Source: Oceanospirillum sp048264105
GTDB lineage: Bacteria; Pseudomonadota; Gammaproteobacteria; Pseudomonadales; Halomonadaceae
DNA length: 64,000 bases
Reading direction: 5' to 3'
Assembly: GCA_048264105.1 (NCBI GenBank)
Contig: JBLXDJ010000004.1
Coordinates: 310,001 to 374,000 of the forward strand
The translations under genes and the position numbers were made by a program. The stretch's first letter is position 1. Every line of letters begins with the position of its first letter. Below, piece after piece: positions 25,980 to 34,506 of the stretch. The notes under the pieces were generated by a model. That model was not told the origin of the DNA. It saw nothing but the letters and a program-made list of their open reading frames with translations, and did not search any database.

Positions 25980-28900
25980 TTACATGTTCTTCAGTAGCCA
26001 CTGCAGCGGATGCGGGATCTGCTGGCTGTCGATGCGTTTCACCTGACTGCGGCAGGAGTAACCCGTGGCGACCAGTTTGCCCTGTTTGCTGCTGTCCGCC
26101 ACGATACCGGCCCAGCTCTGGCTGTAGATGGTTTTCGAGGTTTCCAGATTGGCGGTTTCATGACCGAACGTACCGGACATACCGCAGCAGCCGCTGGCCT
26201 GAAGCGTCAGCTTGTAACCCAGTGCTGCATAAACCTGCTGCCACATCTTGATGGTGGCTGCAGCGTTGGTTTTCTCGGTGCAGTGAGCCATAAGGAAGAC
26301 TTCTTTGTCTTCTGATGCTTCGGTGTCAGCCGCTTCCTTTTCAGCCACTTTGCAGGTTTCCAGATGAGCGGTCTGGTTGCCCAGCCACTCCTGCAGCAGT
26401 AACACCTCTGGGGCGTCACCTTCCGGCAGCGCCTTGGTGTACTCCTGACGGTAGGTCAGGGTCATGGACGGGTCGATACCCACCAGCGGAATTCCGGTCT
26501 GGTTCAGCGCCCGCAGCATCTCGGCGTTATCGGCAGCGGCGCGGCCAAACTGCTTCATCATGCCGTGAACATGCAGGGGTTTACCGTTCGGTTTGAACGG
26601 GGCAATAAAGACGCGGAAGCCCAGTCGGGTCAGCAGGTCGAAAATATCCAGCACCAGACGGGTTTCAAAGAAGCTGGTGAAGGCGTCCTGCACGATAACG
26701 ACTGTCTTGTCTTTCTGATCCGCAGGAACACGGTTCAGGGCCTGTGGCGTGGCCCAGGCGACTCCGTAGTGCGCCAGTTCTTTGGCGATGTTCTCTTTGC
26801 AGATCAGTGGGCTGTCGACCATGCCGGCGGTATTTTTCAGCAGGCTCTTAACCGGGCCAAACTTCATCGGCAGGTTATACAGCAGTGGTATCTTAGCGAA
26901 GTAAGGGATCACGTATTCCAGCGTACCGACAAAATAATCTTTCAGCGGGCGCAGGTAGCGGCCGTGATACAGCTCCAGGAACTTGGAGCGGAACTCCGGC
27001 ACGTTAACCTTGATCGGGCACTGACCGACACAGGATTTACAGGCCAGACAGCCCGCCATGGCGTCATACACCTCGTGGCTGAAGTCTTCGTTCTCTTTGC
27101 CGCCTTTGCGCTTGGCCAGCGTGTTTTTCAGCCGTGGAATAAAGCTGCCGACAAAACTTGCCCGACGCACATCACGCACTTCCTGCTGCAGATCGGCACC
27201 GGCGGCTTCCTGCAGACGCAGCCATTCACGGATCAGTGAAGAACGGCCTTTTGGCGACTGGGTGCGTTCACGGGTCGCTTTCCAGGACGGGCACATGGCA
27301 TCGTTCGGATCGTAGTTATAGCAGGCACCGTTACCGTTACAGTACATGGCGGCACTGAACTCGTTACGGGTGGCTTCGGTGATCTCGCGGTCATGCTGAC
27401 CACGGGTCGCTACACCATCGATTTTTAACAGTTCGGCTCCCGATTGCGCCGGAGTCGCAATTTTGCCCGGGTTCAGCTGGTTGCGCGGGTCAAAGGCGGC
27501 CTTCACTTCCTGAATAAAAGGATACAGCTCACCAAAGAACTCAGGTGCGTATTCAGAGCGCACCCCTTTGCCGTGTTCACCCCAGAGCAAACCCTTGTAT
27601 TTCTGGGTCAGCGCCACCACGCCATCGGTGATGGTGCGGATCATGCCTTCCTGGGCTGGATCTTTCATATCGATAGCGGGACGTACGTGCAGTACACCGG
27701 CATCGACGTGACCGAACATACCGTAGGCCAGATCATGGCTGTCCAGCAACTCGCGGAACTCCATAATAAAGTCCGCCAGATTTTCCGGTGGTACAGCGGT
27801 GTCTTCCACAAACGGGATCGGACGTTTTTCGCCTTCGGCGTTACCCAGCAGACCTACGGCTTTTTTACGCATGCCCCAGATCTTACCGATCTCACCAGCT
27901 CCCCGGGCGATGGTGTAGGCAAAGCTCTTGCCGTTACCGGCCAGCTCAGAACCTGCGATCTGATCGAGGTGAGCGGTGAGTTTGTCCAGTTTGGCGTTCA
28001 GCTCCGCTTCATCGTCACCGGTGTATTCCACCAGATTGATACCGGCGATCTGTCGTTCTTTGCCTTCAGGGCCCGTGGTTTTAGGATAGTAATCGCGCAC
28101 GGTATCCCAGACGATATCGCCCATGGCCAGATTCAGTACCTTGGAATCCACGGTCTCGATGGAGGTGGGATTCCAGTCCATCAGGTCTTTGGCGTCTTTC
28201 AGGGCATCGTTGAAGCTGGCGTACTGAATATTCACCAGAGCCGAGTATTTCGGAATCTTCAGCACATTCAGTTTGGCTTCGGTAATAAAGGCCAGACTGC
28301 CTTCGGCACCGCACAGCAGGGCGTTCAGGTTAAACCGGCCATTATCATCACGGATGTGCGCCAGATCGTAACCGGTCAGGCAGCGATTCAGTTTCGGGAA
28401 CTTGGCTTCGATCAGGTCGGCTTGCTCACTGAAGATCTGATCCGCTAAGCGGTGCACGTCACCGACACGGTCGTCGCGCTGTTTGATCTCTGCCAGTTCT
28501 TCGTCAGAGATGGGGCCGGAGGTCCACTCGGTACCGTCCAGCATGACAGAAGTCAGTTCCAGCACGTGGTCGCGGGTTTTGCCGTACAGCACGGAACCCT
28601 GACCGCTGGCGTCAGTATTGATCATGCCGCCAATGGTGGCGCGGTTACTGGTGGAGAGTTCCGGCGCAAAAAACAGGCCGTGTTCTTTCAGGGCTTTGTT
28701 CAGCTGGTCTTTCACCACACCGGTCTGTACCCGCACCCAGCCCTCTTCGGCATTGATCTCCAGAATCCGGTTCATGTGTTTGGAGATATCGACGACTAAA
28801 CCATCGGTCAGAGACTGGCCATTCGTGCCGGTACCGCCGCCACGGGGGCTTAACACCACCTGCTCAAAACCGGGCTGGTTGCTCAGGCGGGCGATCAGCT

Positions 28901-29138
28901 GCAGATCTTTATGGTTTTTCGGATAGAGCACCGCCTGCGGCAGTACCTGATAGATGGAGTTATCCGTGGACAGCACCACGCGGTTGGCGTAGTCCGGGTT
29001 CAGGTCGCCCTGAAAGCCTTCTGCTTTTAACGCTTCAATAAAGTTCAGATATTCCTGACGAATGGGTGCCGGTGCATGTTGTTTAAGATTCGCGGCAGCG
29101 TCGGTATATAAAGCGGTGTCAGCCAGTTGCTTAATCAT
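25980..29138 (-). CDS. ydiJ: FAD and Fe-S oxidoreductase, YdiJ-like (D-2-hydroxyacid dehydrogenase family)
   Basis: This 1052-residue protein fuses a flavin dehydrogenase to an iron-sulfur subunit. The N-terminal FAD-binding PCMH-type domain has LSPRGGGTGTNGQSL (about residue 95). A FAD-oxidase C-terminal domain follows to about 570. The Fe-S half has CLACKSCVGQCPIKVN and an earlier Cys-rich segment (MYCNGNGACYNYDPNDAMC). A CCG-type domain at the end contains ASGCCGMSGTFGHE. Length and order match YdiJ, which has been linked to D-2-hydroxyglutarate oxidation (recalled); D-lactate is an alternative substrate. It stands alone with a strong terminator and a long AT-rich upstream region. Confidence 0.9.
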   Translation of the reverse strand: MIKQLADTALYTDAAANLKQHAPAPIRQEYLNFIEALKAEGFQGDLNPDYANRVVLSTDNSIYQVLPQAVLYPKNHKDLQLIARLSNQPGFEQVVLSPRGGGTGTNGQSLTDGLVVDISKHMNRILEINAEEGWVRVQTGVVKDQLNKALKEHGLFFAPELSTSNRATIGGMINTDASGQGSVLYGKTRDHVLELTSVMLDGTEWTSGPISDEELAEIKQRDDRVGDVHRLADQIFSEQADLIEAKFPKLNRCLTGYDLAHIRDDNGRFNLNALLCGAEGSLAFITEAKLNVLKIPKYSALVNIQYASFNDALKDAKDLMDWNPTSIETVDSKVLNLAMGDIVWDTVRDYYPKTTGPEGKERQIAGINLVEYTGDDEAELNAKLDKLTAHLDQIAGSELAGNGKSFAYTIARGAGEIGKIWGMRKKAVGLLGNAEGEKRPIPFVEDTAVPPENLADFIMEFRELLDSHDLAYGMFGHVDAGVLHVRPAIDMKDPAQEGMIRTITDGVVALTQKYKGLLWGEHGKGVRSEYAPEFFGELYPFIQEVKAAFDPRNQLNPGKIATPAQSGAELLKIDGVATRGQHDREITEATRNEFSAAMYCNGNGACYNYDPNDAMCPSWKATRERTQSPKGRSSLIREWLRLQEAAGADLQQEVRDVRRASFVGSFIPRLKNTLAKRKGGKENEDFSHEVYDAMAGCLACKSCVGQCPIKVNVPEFRSKFLELYHGRYLRPLKDYFVGTLEYVIPYFAKIPLLYNLPMKFGPVKSLLKNTAGMVDSPLICKENIAKELAHYGVAWATPQALNRVPADQKDKTVVIVQDAFTSFFETRLVLDIFDLLTRLGFRVFIAPFKPNGKPLHVHGMMKQFGRAAADNAEMLRALNQTGIPLVGIDPSMTLTYRQEYTKALPEGDAPEVLLLQEWLGNQTAHLETCKVAEKEAADTEASEDKEVFLMAHCTEKTNAAATIKMWQQVYAALGYKLTLQASGCCGMSGTFGHETANLETSKTIYSQSWAGIVADSSKQGKLVATGYSCRSQVKRIDSQQIPHPLQWLLKNM

Positions 29139-29852
29139 CGGGATCGGGTGCCTTCCTGAGGAAACGGTTCTGAGTGCGGATCTTTGCCCGGCAGGCTAAA
29201 AGACTGCCATCGGGTATTCAGCAATCACCTTCTGAAAGAAGTTGCCGGGGTGTGGGCAAAGCTCTGCATTAAAAGGCCGATGATTTTAGCTTAGTCGGGG
29301 AGATTAGTCAGTAAATGACAGGGTTGGTCGCCAAGTGATGTATTCGACTTTGGTATGAGGTTTATGCAGGATTTCAATCGCTTAGCGCGCGGAGATCGTC
29401 GGGTGGTCAAAAAATAAACAATTTAACTCTGTGTGCCATTTTTTGTCCGCTTCAGCTGGATTTCCTCAACTTATCCAAAGAGTTATTCACAGCTTTTGTG
29501 GGTAACTGAATTTTTTAAACAGGTTTGGCCTTTCTGGCGTTAAGGTGGTCTGTTATGAAATAAATCTTTATAAAACAGTGTGTTATATATTTTGTGTCTG
29601 ATATCAATACCTGAGTGGGAGATCTAAAGCAAGAGGCTTTTGTCGTGTTTTTACGGAGTGTCATAAAAAAATAGTGGAAATGTCATCAAAAAGGGAAGTC
29701 AAGCTGTTTTCTGGGGATAAACTACTTTTTTTACGATTTATCAGGTCTGTCGTTGTGAACCATGAAAAAGTGGTTTGCCAGGAGGGCCGTCATAATTTTT
29801 TTTAGTATCGGACGAACTTTTATCCCGCTGAATACTCTTAATTTGTGCCAAT

Positions 29853-29929
29853 CTTGCGCAAAGCAAGTTGATCTGATGACTATCGTCACACTCATCAACC
29901 TTTTGGGAGCCTTATGGCTCCCTTTTTTT
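29853..29929 (+). ncRNA. Candidate structured small RNA (3' part)
   Basis: Three stem-loops follow each other: CTTGC/GCAAG (29853-29867), TTGAT...ATCAA enclosing TGAC-tatc-GTCA (29868-29898), and a GC-rich terminator stem with a T run (29905-29929). The 5' end is not defined; a transcript could start anywhere in 29640-29840. A Shine-Dalgarno-less ATG frame at 29762 runs through the terminator and is not believed. No known RNA family was recognised. Confidence 0.35.
29905..29929 (+). terminator. Intrinsic terminator, plus strand, no obvious gene
   Basis: GGGAGCC (29905-29911), TTAT loop, GGCTCCC (29916-29922), then seven T residues. The T run is only on the plus strand; on the minus strand the stem is followed by AAAAGG, so it does not serve the adjacent glpD. 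Confidence 0.85.
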
Positions 29930-29997
29930 ATTCTGCGAATCCTTCGCTCTGTCTTTGCCGAGTGTTCCGATGTTTCGGCATGGCGGGATCAGATCCT

Positions 29998-31596
29998 CTA
30001 CTGGTGCTGAAAAAGCTCGTGGTAGATTTTCTGATAGAGTTGCCATTCTGCTTCAAATTTTTCATCGTCCCATTTCAGATAGCGCTGACATAATTCAGCC
30101 AGCTCCTCTTTCATACTGGCTCCGCCGTCAGCATAAAAAAGTCCGATACGGGTACGCCGCAGAAGCAGGTCGTCCAGATGCTGAACGGCCAGATGCGCCA
30201 GAGCCCAGTGAAGCTCGGCTTTATAATAGGGGGTGGCGGCGACCTTTACCTTGGCAGGCTTGAGCTTGTTCAGGGTGATGACCGCAGTACCGTACATCTG
30301 ATGCAGGCTTTCCGGTATCAGCAGAAAATCCCCCTGATTGTGGCTGTTTGCTCCCAGGTCCGGCCATGGCTTGGCAACCGGTGCCTGAGGGCGGAAGGTC
30401 AGCTGATCGATGGCATCTTCTGCCATCTTCTGAAAAGTGGTGAGTTTGCCGCCGCAGAGATAAAGCTGGCCATCCTGCCACCACACCTTATGTTCCCGAC
30501 GTTCTTCCGACGGAGATGTTTTATTCGGATCGCTGCCGGGTTCTGACAGAACCGGTCTTACACCGGACCAGACACTCAGGCAGTCTGCGGGGGTGAGTTT
30601 GCTGGCCGGAAAGTAGTGTTTAAGAGCCTTGAACAGATAGTCCTGCTCATGCTGCTGCATTCTGATCGGTTCATCCATGTGGTCTTTATGATCCAGATCG
30701 GTGGTACCGACCAGTGTGTGTCCCAGCCAGGGAAGGGCGAACATCAGGCGGCTGTCGTCGGGATGGATCAGGCAAACACCTTTCTCAAGAGGAAGTTTTT
30801 TGTGTGAAAACAAAAGGTGACTTCCTCTAAGAGGTCTGACTTTAACCGGATCATCATGGGGATCAGAGGGATGCGCCCGTGGCGATTCTGTCCACGCACC
30901 TGTTGCATGAATGACCTGTCGGGCAGAGAGGCTGATTTTGCTCTGATCTTCAGGGGTGATATCGACCTGGAATCCCGCCGACTGGTTGCCGGAATCCAGC
31001 AGCTGGATATGATCTACACGACAGTAATTGATCGCTTTACCACCATACTGAGCCGCTTCTAACAGCACTCTCAGGGTTAGGCGGGCATCATCGGTAATCG
31101 CATCTTCAAACTGTGTTGCGCCGTAACATTGCTGGCTTCTGAGACTGGGGGCGGCCTTTTGAATATCCGCTGCGCTCAGGCCTTTATGGTATTTTTTACC
31201 CGCCAGCAGATCGTAGAGCCACATAAGTGCCCGGAATTTAAAACGCCCCGGCAGTTGATTACGGTAGTGGGGCATCACCAGAGGCAGATGCTCAACCAGC
31301 CCGGGCAGTTGTTTGCAGAGATGCTCTCTTGCCTGCACCGCGCTTCGGGTGAGGCTGAGTTGTCCGGTTGCAAGATAGCGGATGCCGCCATGGACTAACT
31401 TGCTGGACTGACTTGATGAGCCGGAAGCGAAGTCATTTTTCTCCAGCAGGAGTGCGCGGTAACCCCGGCGACTGGCTTCAAAGAGCAGGCCTGCGCCACT
31501 GATGCCGCCGCCAATAATAATGATGTCCCACTCTTCTTCGGCCAGATGGTCAAACGTTTCTTGTCGGCCTTTGACAGACCAGTGATCTGGTAACAT
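29998..31596 (-). CDS. glpD: Glycerol-3-phosphate dehydrogenase (FAD-dependent)
   Basis: This 532-residue flavoprotein oxidises sn-glycerol-3-phosphate to dihydroxyacetone phosphate and passes electrons to quinone at the inner membrane. The FAD motif is IIIIGGGISGAGLLFEASRRG (first Gly pattern GGGISGAG, about residue 28). SSSQSSKLVHGGIRYL and LVGTTDLDH are GlpD marks, and the C-terminal DAO_C region follows. Length is in the family range. AAGGAGTTAACTGT precedes the ATG, a strong ribosome site. No glpF/glpK/glpR gene is adjacent. Together with ndh and ydiJ it is one of three quinone-linked flavin dehydrogenases in the window. Confidence 0.94.
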   Translation of the reverse strand: MLPDHWSVKGRQETFDHLAEEEWDIIIIGGGISGAGLLFEASRRGYRALLLEKNDFASGSSSQSSKLVHGGIRYLATGQLSLTRSAVQAREHLCKQLPGLVEHLPLVMPHYRNQLPGRFKFRALMWLYDLLAGKKYHKGLSAADIQKAAPSLRSQQCYGATQFEDAITDDARLTLRVLLEAAQYGGKAINYCRVDHIQLLDSGNQSAGFQVDITPEDQSKISLSARQVIHATGAWTESPRAHPSDPHDDPVKVRPLRGSHLLFSHKKLPLEKGVCLIHPDDSRLMFALPWLGHTLVGTTDLDHKDHMDEPIRMQQHEQDYLFKALKHYFPASKLTPADCLSVWSGVRPVLSEPGSDPNKTSPSEERREHKVWWQDGQLYLCGGKLTTFQKMAEDAIDQLTFRPQAPVAKPWPDLGANSHNQGDFLLIPESLHQMYGTAVITLNKLKPAKVKVAATPYYKAELHWALAHLAVQHLDDLLLRRTRIGLFYADGGASMKEELAELCQRYLKWDDEKFEAEWQLYQKIYHELFQHQ

Positions 31597-31730
31597 ACAG
31601 TTAACTCCTTTTATTCAGACAGTTAGCCGATCGCTTGGCTATGTTTCTGCTGTATAACAGGATGGCACAGCCGGCCTGATCAGGATAGGGGGTGATGACG
31701 GGGATGAGACGTATCACCTGACCGGAAATA

Positions 31731-31759
31731 AAAAAACGCCTGCAGGTGCGAGGCGTTTT
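31731..31759 (-). terminator. Intrinsic terminator after the small Cys-tailed gene
   Basis: AAAACGCCT (31733-31741) pairs with AGGCGTTTT (31751-31759) around a nine-base loop. Read on the minus strand it ends in a run of T residues. It lies 27 bases past the stop at 31786. Confidence 0.8.
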
Positions 31760-31785
31760 CGGATCGTTATGGATACGGCTGCAGG

Positions 31786-32094
31786 TTAGTGGCAGTCGCA
31801 ATCATCGCCACAGTCTGTGGTGGCAACGGATTCTGTTTCTATGCTGATATCCAGAATATTGCTGGCTCCGGGGCGCAGGGTGATCACGCCGTATTCGGTC
31901 AGGCTGTCATCTTCGTCTTCGGCACTGCCCACTTCCAGTGTCATTGAAGGCCCTTCAAGGTGCTCAGGTGACAGCAGCAGCGTTGCCGGTAAGCCCTGAT
32001 CCCATTCCAGCTGGAGTTCACTGATGTTGTTCAGCTCAATGGTTTCGCCGTCAGCAGTGACCGCTTTAATACGTGGGAGTTGATTATCAGACAC
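31786..32094 (-). CDS. Small acidic protein with Cys/His tail, unknown function
   Basis: This 102-residue acidic protein has no signal peptide. The body reads as beta-strands (ITLRPGASNILDISIE), and the last residues are CGDDCDCH, three cysteines and a histidine that could bind a metal ion. The GTG start follows AGGAG at a suitable distance (GAACAGGAGTCTCACCA). A clear terminator follows. I do not recognise a family. It is divergent from the marR-type gene and could share its control region. Confidence 0.65.
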   Translation of the reverse strand: MSDNQLPRIKAVTADGETIELNNISELQLEWDQGLPATLLLSPEHLEGPSMTLEVGSAEDEDDSLTEYGVITLRPGASNILDISIETESVATTDCGDDCDCH

Positions 32095-32313
32095 TGGTGA
32101 GACTCCTGTTCAGCTTTATCTGTCTTTGTTTGTCTAGCGTTAAATCTGTCTTGGTTTATCGGGCGCTAAAAAGTCAGGCGAGAATAACAGATTTTCCGGT
32201 CTTCGGTGAAAGGATCGATCAGCCGGAACCTGAAGCGGCGCTTATTTAACGGGCTTATACACCTTTAAGGGGCTTATACACCAAGGTTGTAGGGATATTT
32301 TTCAGCCCTGTCT

Positions 32314-32341
32314 TTGAACCGGCAGGTATTCAGATTATAAT
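32314..32341 (+). promoter_or_regulatory. Sigma-70 promoter of the marR-type gene
   Basis: TTGAAC (32314-32319) and a perfect TATAAT (32336-32341) are separated by 16 bases. Transcription would start near 32348, about 70 bases before the start codon. Confidence 0.65.
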
Positions 32342-32358
32342 GAAAAATCAGTTTGCTG

Positions 32359-32370
32359 CGACTAAAGTCG
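32359..32370 (+). promoter_or_regulatory. Candidate operator CGACTAAAGTCG
   Basis: CGACT and AGTCG flank a central AA, giving an inverted repeat just downstream of the predicted transcription start. This is the usual place for autorepression by a MarR dimer. The first 11 bases recur on the minus strand at 3459-3469, upstream of ndh, and the first 10 recur at 3401-3410. Confidence 0.5.
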
Positions 32371-32419
32371 TATCCTGCCTTGATAACGAATCAAACCGAC
32401 AATAAAAACGAGATAATTG

Positions 32420-32935
32420 ATGCAAGCGCCCGAGCAATTCGCCGAACCGCCTGAAACCACACCTCAGGATTCAGCTGAACAGACGATCAGTACTTCATTG
32501 CAGCTTGAGCAGTACCTGCCGTATCGGTTTAACCAGCTGGCGGATCAGATCAGCAGTAATCTGACCACGATCTACTCAACAGAATTCGGTGTGAGTTTAT
32601 CGGAGTGGCGGGTTTTAGCCTTGTTGGGTCAGCAGGCGACGATGATCTCTACGGATATCAGCCAGCGTACTAAGATGGATAAGGCTAAGGTTTCCCGGGC
32701 GGTACATAAGCTGGATAAAGAAGGCTATCTGCGCCGTGAACGTGATGAGCAGGATCACAGGGTCAGCCATCTGAGTCTGACCCAGACCGGTATTAAGCTA
32801 TACAACTCAATCATTCCTAAGGCGCTTGAGTGGGAGGGTAGTCTGGTGGGGACTTTGTCGGAAGAGGAGCGTGCTCTTTTGCATCGTCTGATGAATAAGC
32901 TGGACAGTCAGATGAAGGTCATTACGATCGATTGA
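32420..32935 (+). CDS. MarR-family transcriptional regulator
   Basis: A 171-residue winged-helix regulator. The core reads LTTIYSTEFGVSLSEWRVLALLG, then the recognition helix region DISQRTKMDKAKVSRAVHKLDKEGYLRRE and the wing DEQDHRVSHLSLTQTG; the DxRxxxLxLT pattern of the family is visible as DHRVSHLSLT. The N-terminal 35 residues are a Gln/Glu-rich tail. ATG at 32420 is preferred over the TTG just before it. The palindrome in its promoter suggests autoregulation. The effector ligand is unknown. A terminator follows directly. Confidence 0.92.
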   Translation: MQAPEQFAEPPETTPQDSAEQTISTSLQLEQYLPYRFNQLADQISSNLTTIYSTEFGVSLSEWRVLALLGQQATMISTDISQRTKMDKAKVSRAVHKLDKEGYLRRERDEQDHRVSHLSLTQTGIKLYNSIIPKALEWEGSLVGTLSEEERALLHRLMNKLDSQMKVITID

Positions 32936-32967
32936 TCTCAACGCTTTAAGCCTTGCATCAAACAAAG

Positions 32968-32999
32968 ACCCCGCGACAGATGACTCTGCGCGGGGTTTT
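32968..32999 (+). terminator. Intrinsic terminator of the marR-type gene
   Basis: CCCCGCG (32969-32975) pairs with CGCGGGG (32989-32995), and an inner CAGA/TCTG pair extends the stem. TTTT follows at 32996-32999. Confidence 0.85.
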
Positions 33000-33039
33000 C
33001 TGTTTCCGGCACACTGCGGGTATGTGCTCCGAACCGTAT

Positions 33040-34377
33040 TTAATCGTACTCAACATTCATGCGGACCTGGGCAAACCGGCGAATTAATGAGACTTTCAGT
33101 ACCACCTTCTGTTTGCCAAAGCGTGCGATGACCTCTTCATTATGGTCTGAGCCGGATTTGCTGAGATCCCTTTTTAATGTGACTTCGCCGGTTAGGGGCG
33201 CTATCGCTTGTGGCGATTCCGGTTTTATCATCCAGCTGATCTGATGAATGGCCTGGCCATCCACCTGCTGGCTGGTTACTGTCAGACTCGCCCGGGTGGC
33301 GTATTCCTGTAATAGGCCATCCTTGTTAACGGCCTGGTATTGCCAGAGCTCGCTTTTTTCACTCTTTTGAGTCGCCGCTTCTGCAGGCTGGCGGATATAA
33401 AATGCGGGCAGGTTGTAGTTGTTATAACCCGGCGTCAGCAGATTATCTCCCCGCTCAAGCTTGACGGAGCTGTAGCGAACCCCGCTTTCTGAAATGAGGT
33501 AGAAGAGAGGGTACTCGCCCTCGGAAAATTCGTAGGCTGCCCGTCTTTCCGGGTCGCTGGCATTGCCTTCAAGGGGCACAGGTTGCCAGTTCTGGGTATA
33601 AAGATTGTCCGGATAGGGCGCTTTAAGGCGAAGTTCTGTCGCTTTGAAGGCGTTCAGAGCGAGTGTTGCAGCGATGCCCAGCAGTACCGCAGCGGCAAGA
33701 TAAAGTTTGCGGGGCGTGCTCTTAATCGCTTTGGCGTTGCGTGGGGGCGCTGGTTTTCGCAGGGTTTTGTCCCAGACTTCAAACAGCTCAACGGGTTCGC
33801 TGATCCCTTTCAGGCGGAAATAGCCATGGGACTGCCAGCCATAATCGGTGTGATGGCTTAGCCAGCTGCGGGCGCTGTCAAAGACGGTGTAACTCATGTA
33901 AACCTGACCGCCATCGGCCAGACCTTCAATTCGGGCTGCCCGGTTGACGTGACGACCGAAAATATCAAAGGTGACTTCGCCTTCAACGGTTACCTGCCCC
34001 ATGTGCAGGCCGATACGCACCTCAATGTCATCCCACTGCGTGTTTTCTTTATTAAAGCTGACCAGCTGCTGCTGAATTTCTATGGCGCGATGTACCGCTC
34101 GGCTGGGCTCGGCGAATACCGCCATCACGGAGTCACCAATATGCTTCAGGATCAGGCCGGAGTTATCCGCTTCAATAATGCCGGAAAGCAGGACATCGTG
34201 AGCTCTTCGGATCTCCTCGACGTAAGTTTCACCTTTTTGCTCTGTGAGTTCGGTGTAACCTTTTATATCGGTAAACATCACGGTTAATACCGTTGTATGA
34301 TGACTCGATATATAATCCCGCAGGGAGTTGCTTTCCTGACCTGAAAGCTCGACTGGTTGGCTCGGTTGCTGGCTCAT
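33040..34377 (-). CDS. Class III adenylate cyclase, membrane-anchored
   Basis: About 445 residues from the ATG at 34377 (AAGGAAGAG upstream); an ATG at 34410 would add 11 residues. The N-terminal class III cyclase domain (about 25-210) has metal-binding Asp residues in FTDIKG (about 37) and HIGDSVMAVF (about 82). A Lys in LKHIGD and Asp in FDIFGRHVNRAARIE fit ATP rather than GTP as substrate, and Asn/Arg in VNRAAR are the transition-state residues. A single membrane helix follows (about 232-250), then a roughly 190-residue extracytoplasmic region (FYLISESGVRYSSVKLERGDN) of unknown fold. It is divergent from a transporter carrying a cyclic-nucleotide-binding domain, an obvious candidate target of its cAMP. 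Confidence 0.88.
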   Translation of the reverse strand: MSQQPSQPVELSGQESNSLRDYISSHHTTVLTVMFTDIKGYTELTEQKGETYVEEIRRAHDVLLSGIIEADNSGLILKHIGDSVMAVFAEPSRAVHRAIEIQQQLVSFNKENTQWDDIEVRIGLHMGQVTVEGEVTFDIFGRHVNRAARIEGLADGGQVYMSYTVFDSARSWLSHHTDYGWQSHGYFRLKGISEPVELFEVWDKTLRKPAPPRNAKAIKSTPRKLYLAAAVLLGIAATLALNAFKATELRLKAPYPDNLYTQNWQPVPLEGNASDPERRAAYEFSEGEYPLFYLISESGVRYSSVKLERGDNLLTPGYNNYNLPAFYIRQPAEAATQKSEKSELWQYQAVNKDGLLQEYATRASLTVTSQQVDGQAIHQISWMIKPESPQAIAPLTGEVTLKRDLSKSGSDHNEEVIARFGKQKVVLKVSLIRRFAQVRMNVEYD

Positions 34378-34506
34378 TGAAATCTCTTCCTTTGTCGTGA
34401 GTTTTAACATACCTGCAAATGGTTTGAATGCAAGAGATCTGCTTGCAATCTGTGACAGAGGTTGAAAGACTCTCGCTCGGTAATCTGGAATAAAATTAGG
34501 GAATCC

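Larger units (their letters stand above)
29139..29997. other. Long AT-rich intergenic region (859 bases)
   Basis: No convincing protein gene is present. From left to right it holds the upstream region of the ydiJ-like gene and three DnaA-box-like words within 35 bases: TTATCCAAA at 29471-29479, TTATTCACA at 29483-29491, and TGTGGGTAA (reverse of TTACCCACA) at 29497-29505. A very AT-rich stretch (about 29505-29760) follows. Last come stem-loops ending in an intrinsic terminator on the plus strand (29853-29929). The terminator implies a plus-strand transcript that is not a recognisable protein gene. Confidence 0.6.
32095..32419. promoter_or_regulatory. Divergent region between small acidic gene and marR-type gene
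   Basis: This 325-base gap has no gene. The right half holds a good sigma-70 promoter and an operator-like palindrome, annotated separately. A direct repeat of about 12 bases (GGCTTATACACC) occurs at 32253-32264 and 32271-32282. Nothing else distinct was seen on the left half. Confidence 0.5.

Noticed and set aside
27444..28448. 334-codon plus-strand frame opposite the ydiJ-like gene
   Set aside because: It is an antisense shadow of a clearly coding gene with conserved FAD and Fe-S motifs on the other strand.
29471..29505. Replication origin
   Set aside because: Only three imperfect DnaA boxes and no dnaA, gidA, rep or par gene nearby; kept only as a low-interest observation.
29762..30010. 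82-codon open frame in the ydiJ-glpD gap
   Set aside because: No ribosome site, AT-rich composition, runs through a strong terminator and into the end of glpD on the other strand.
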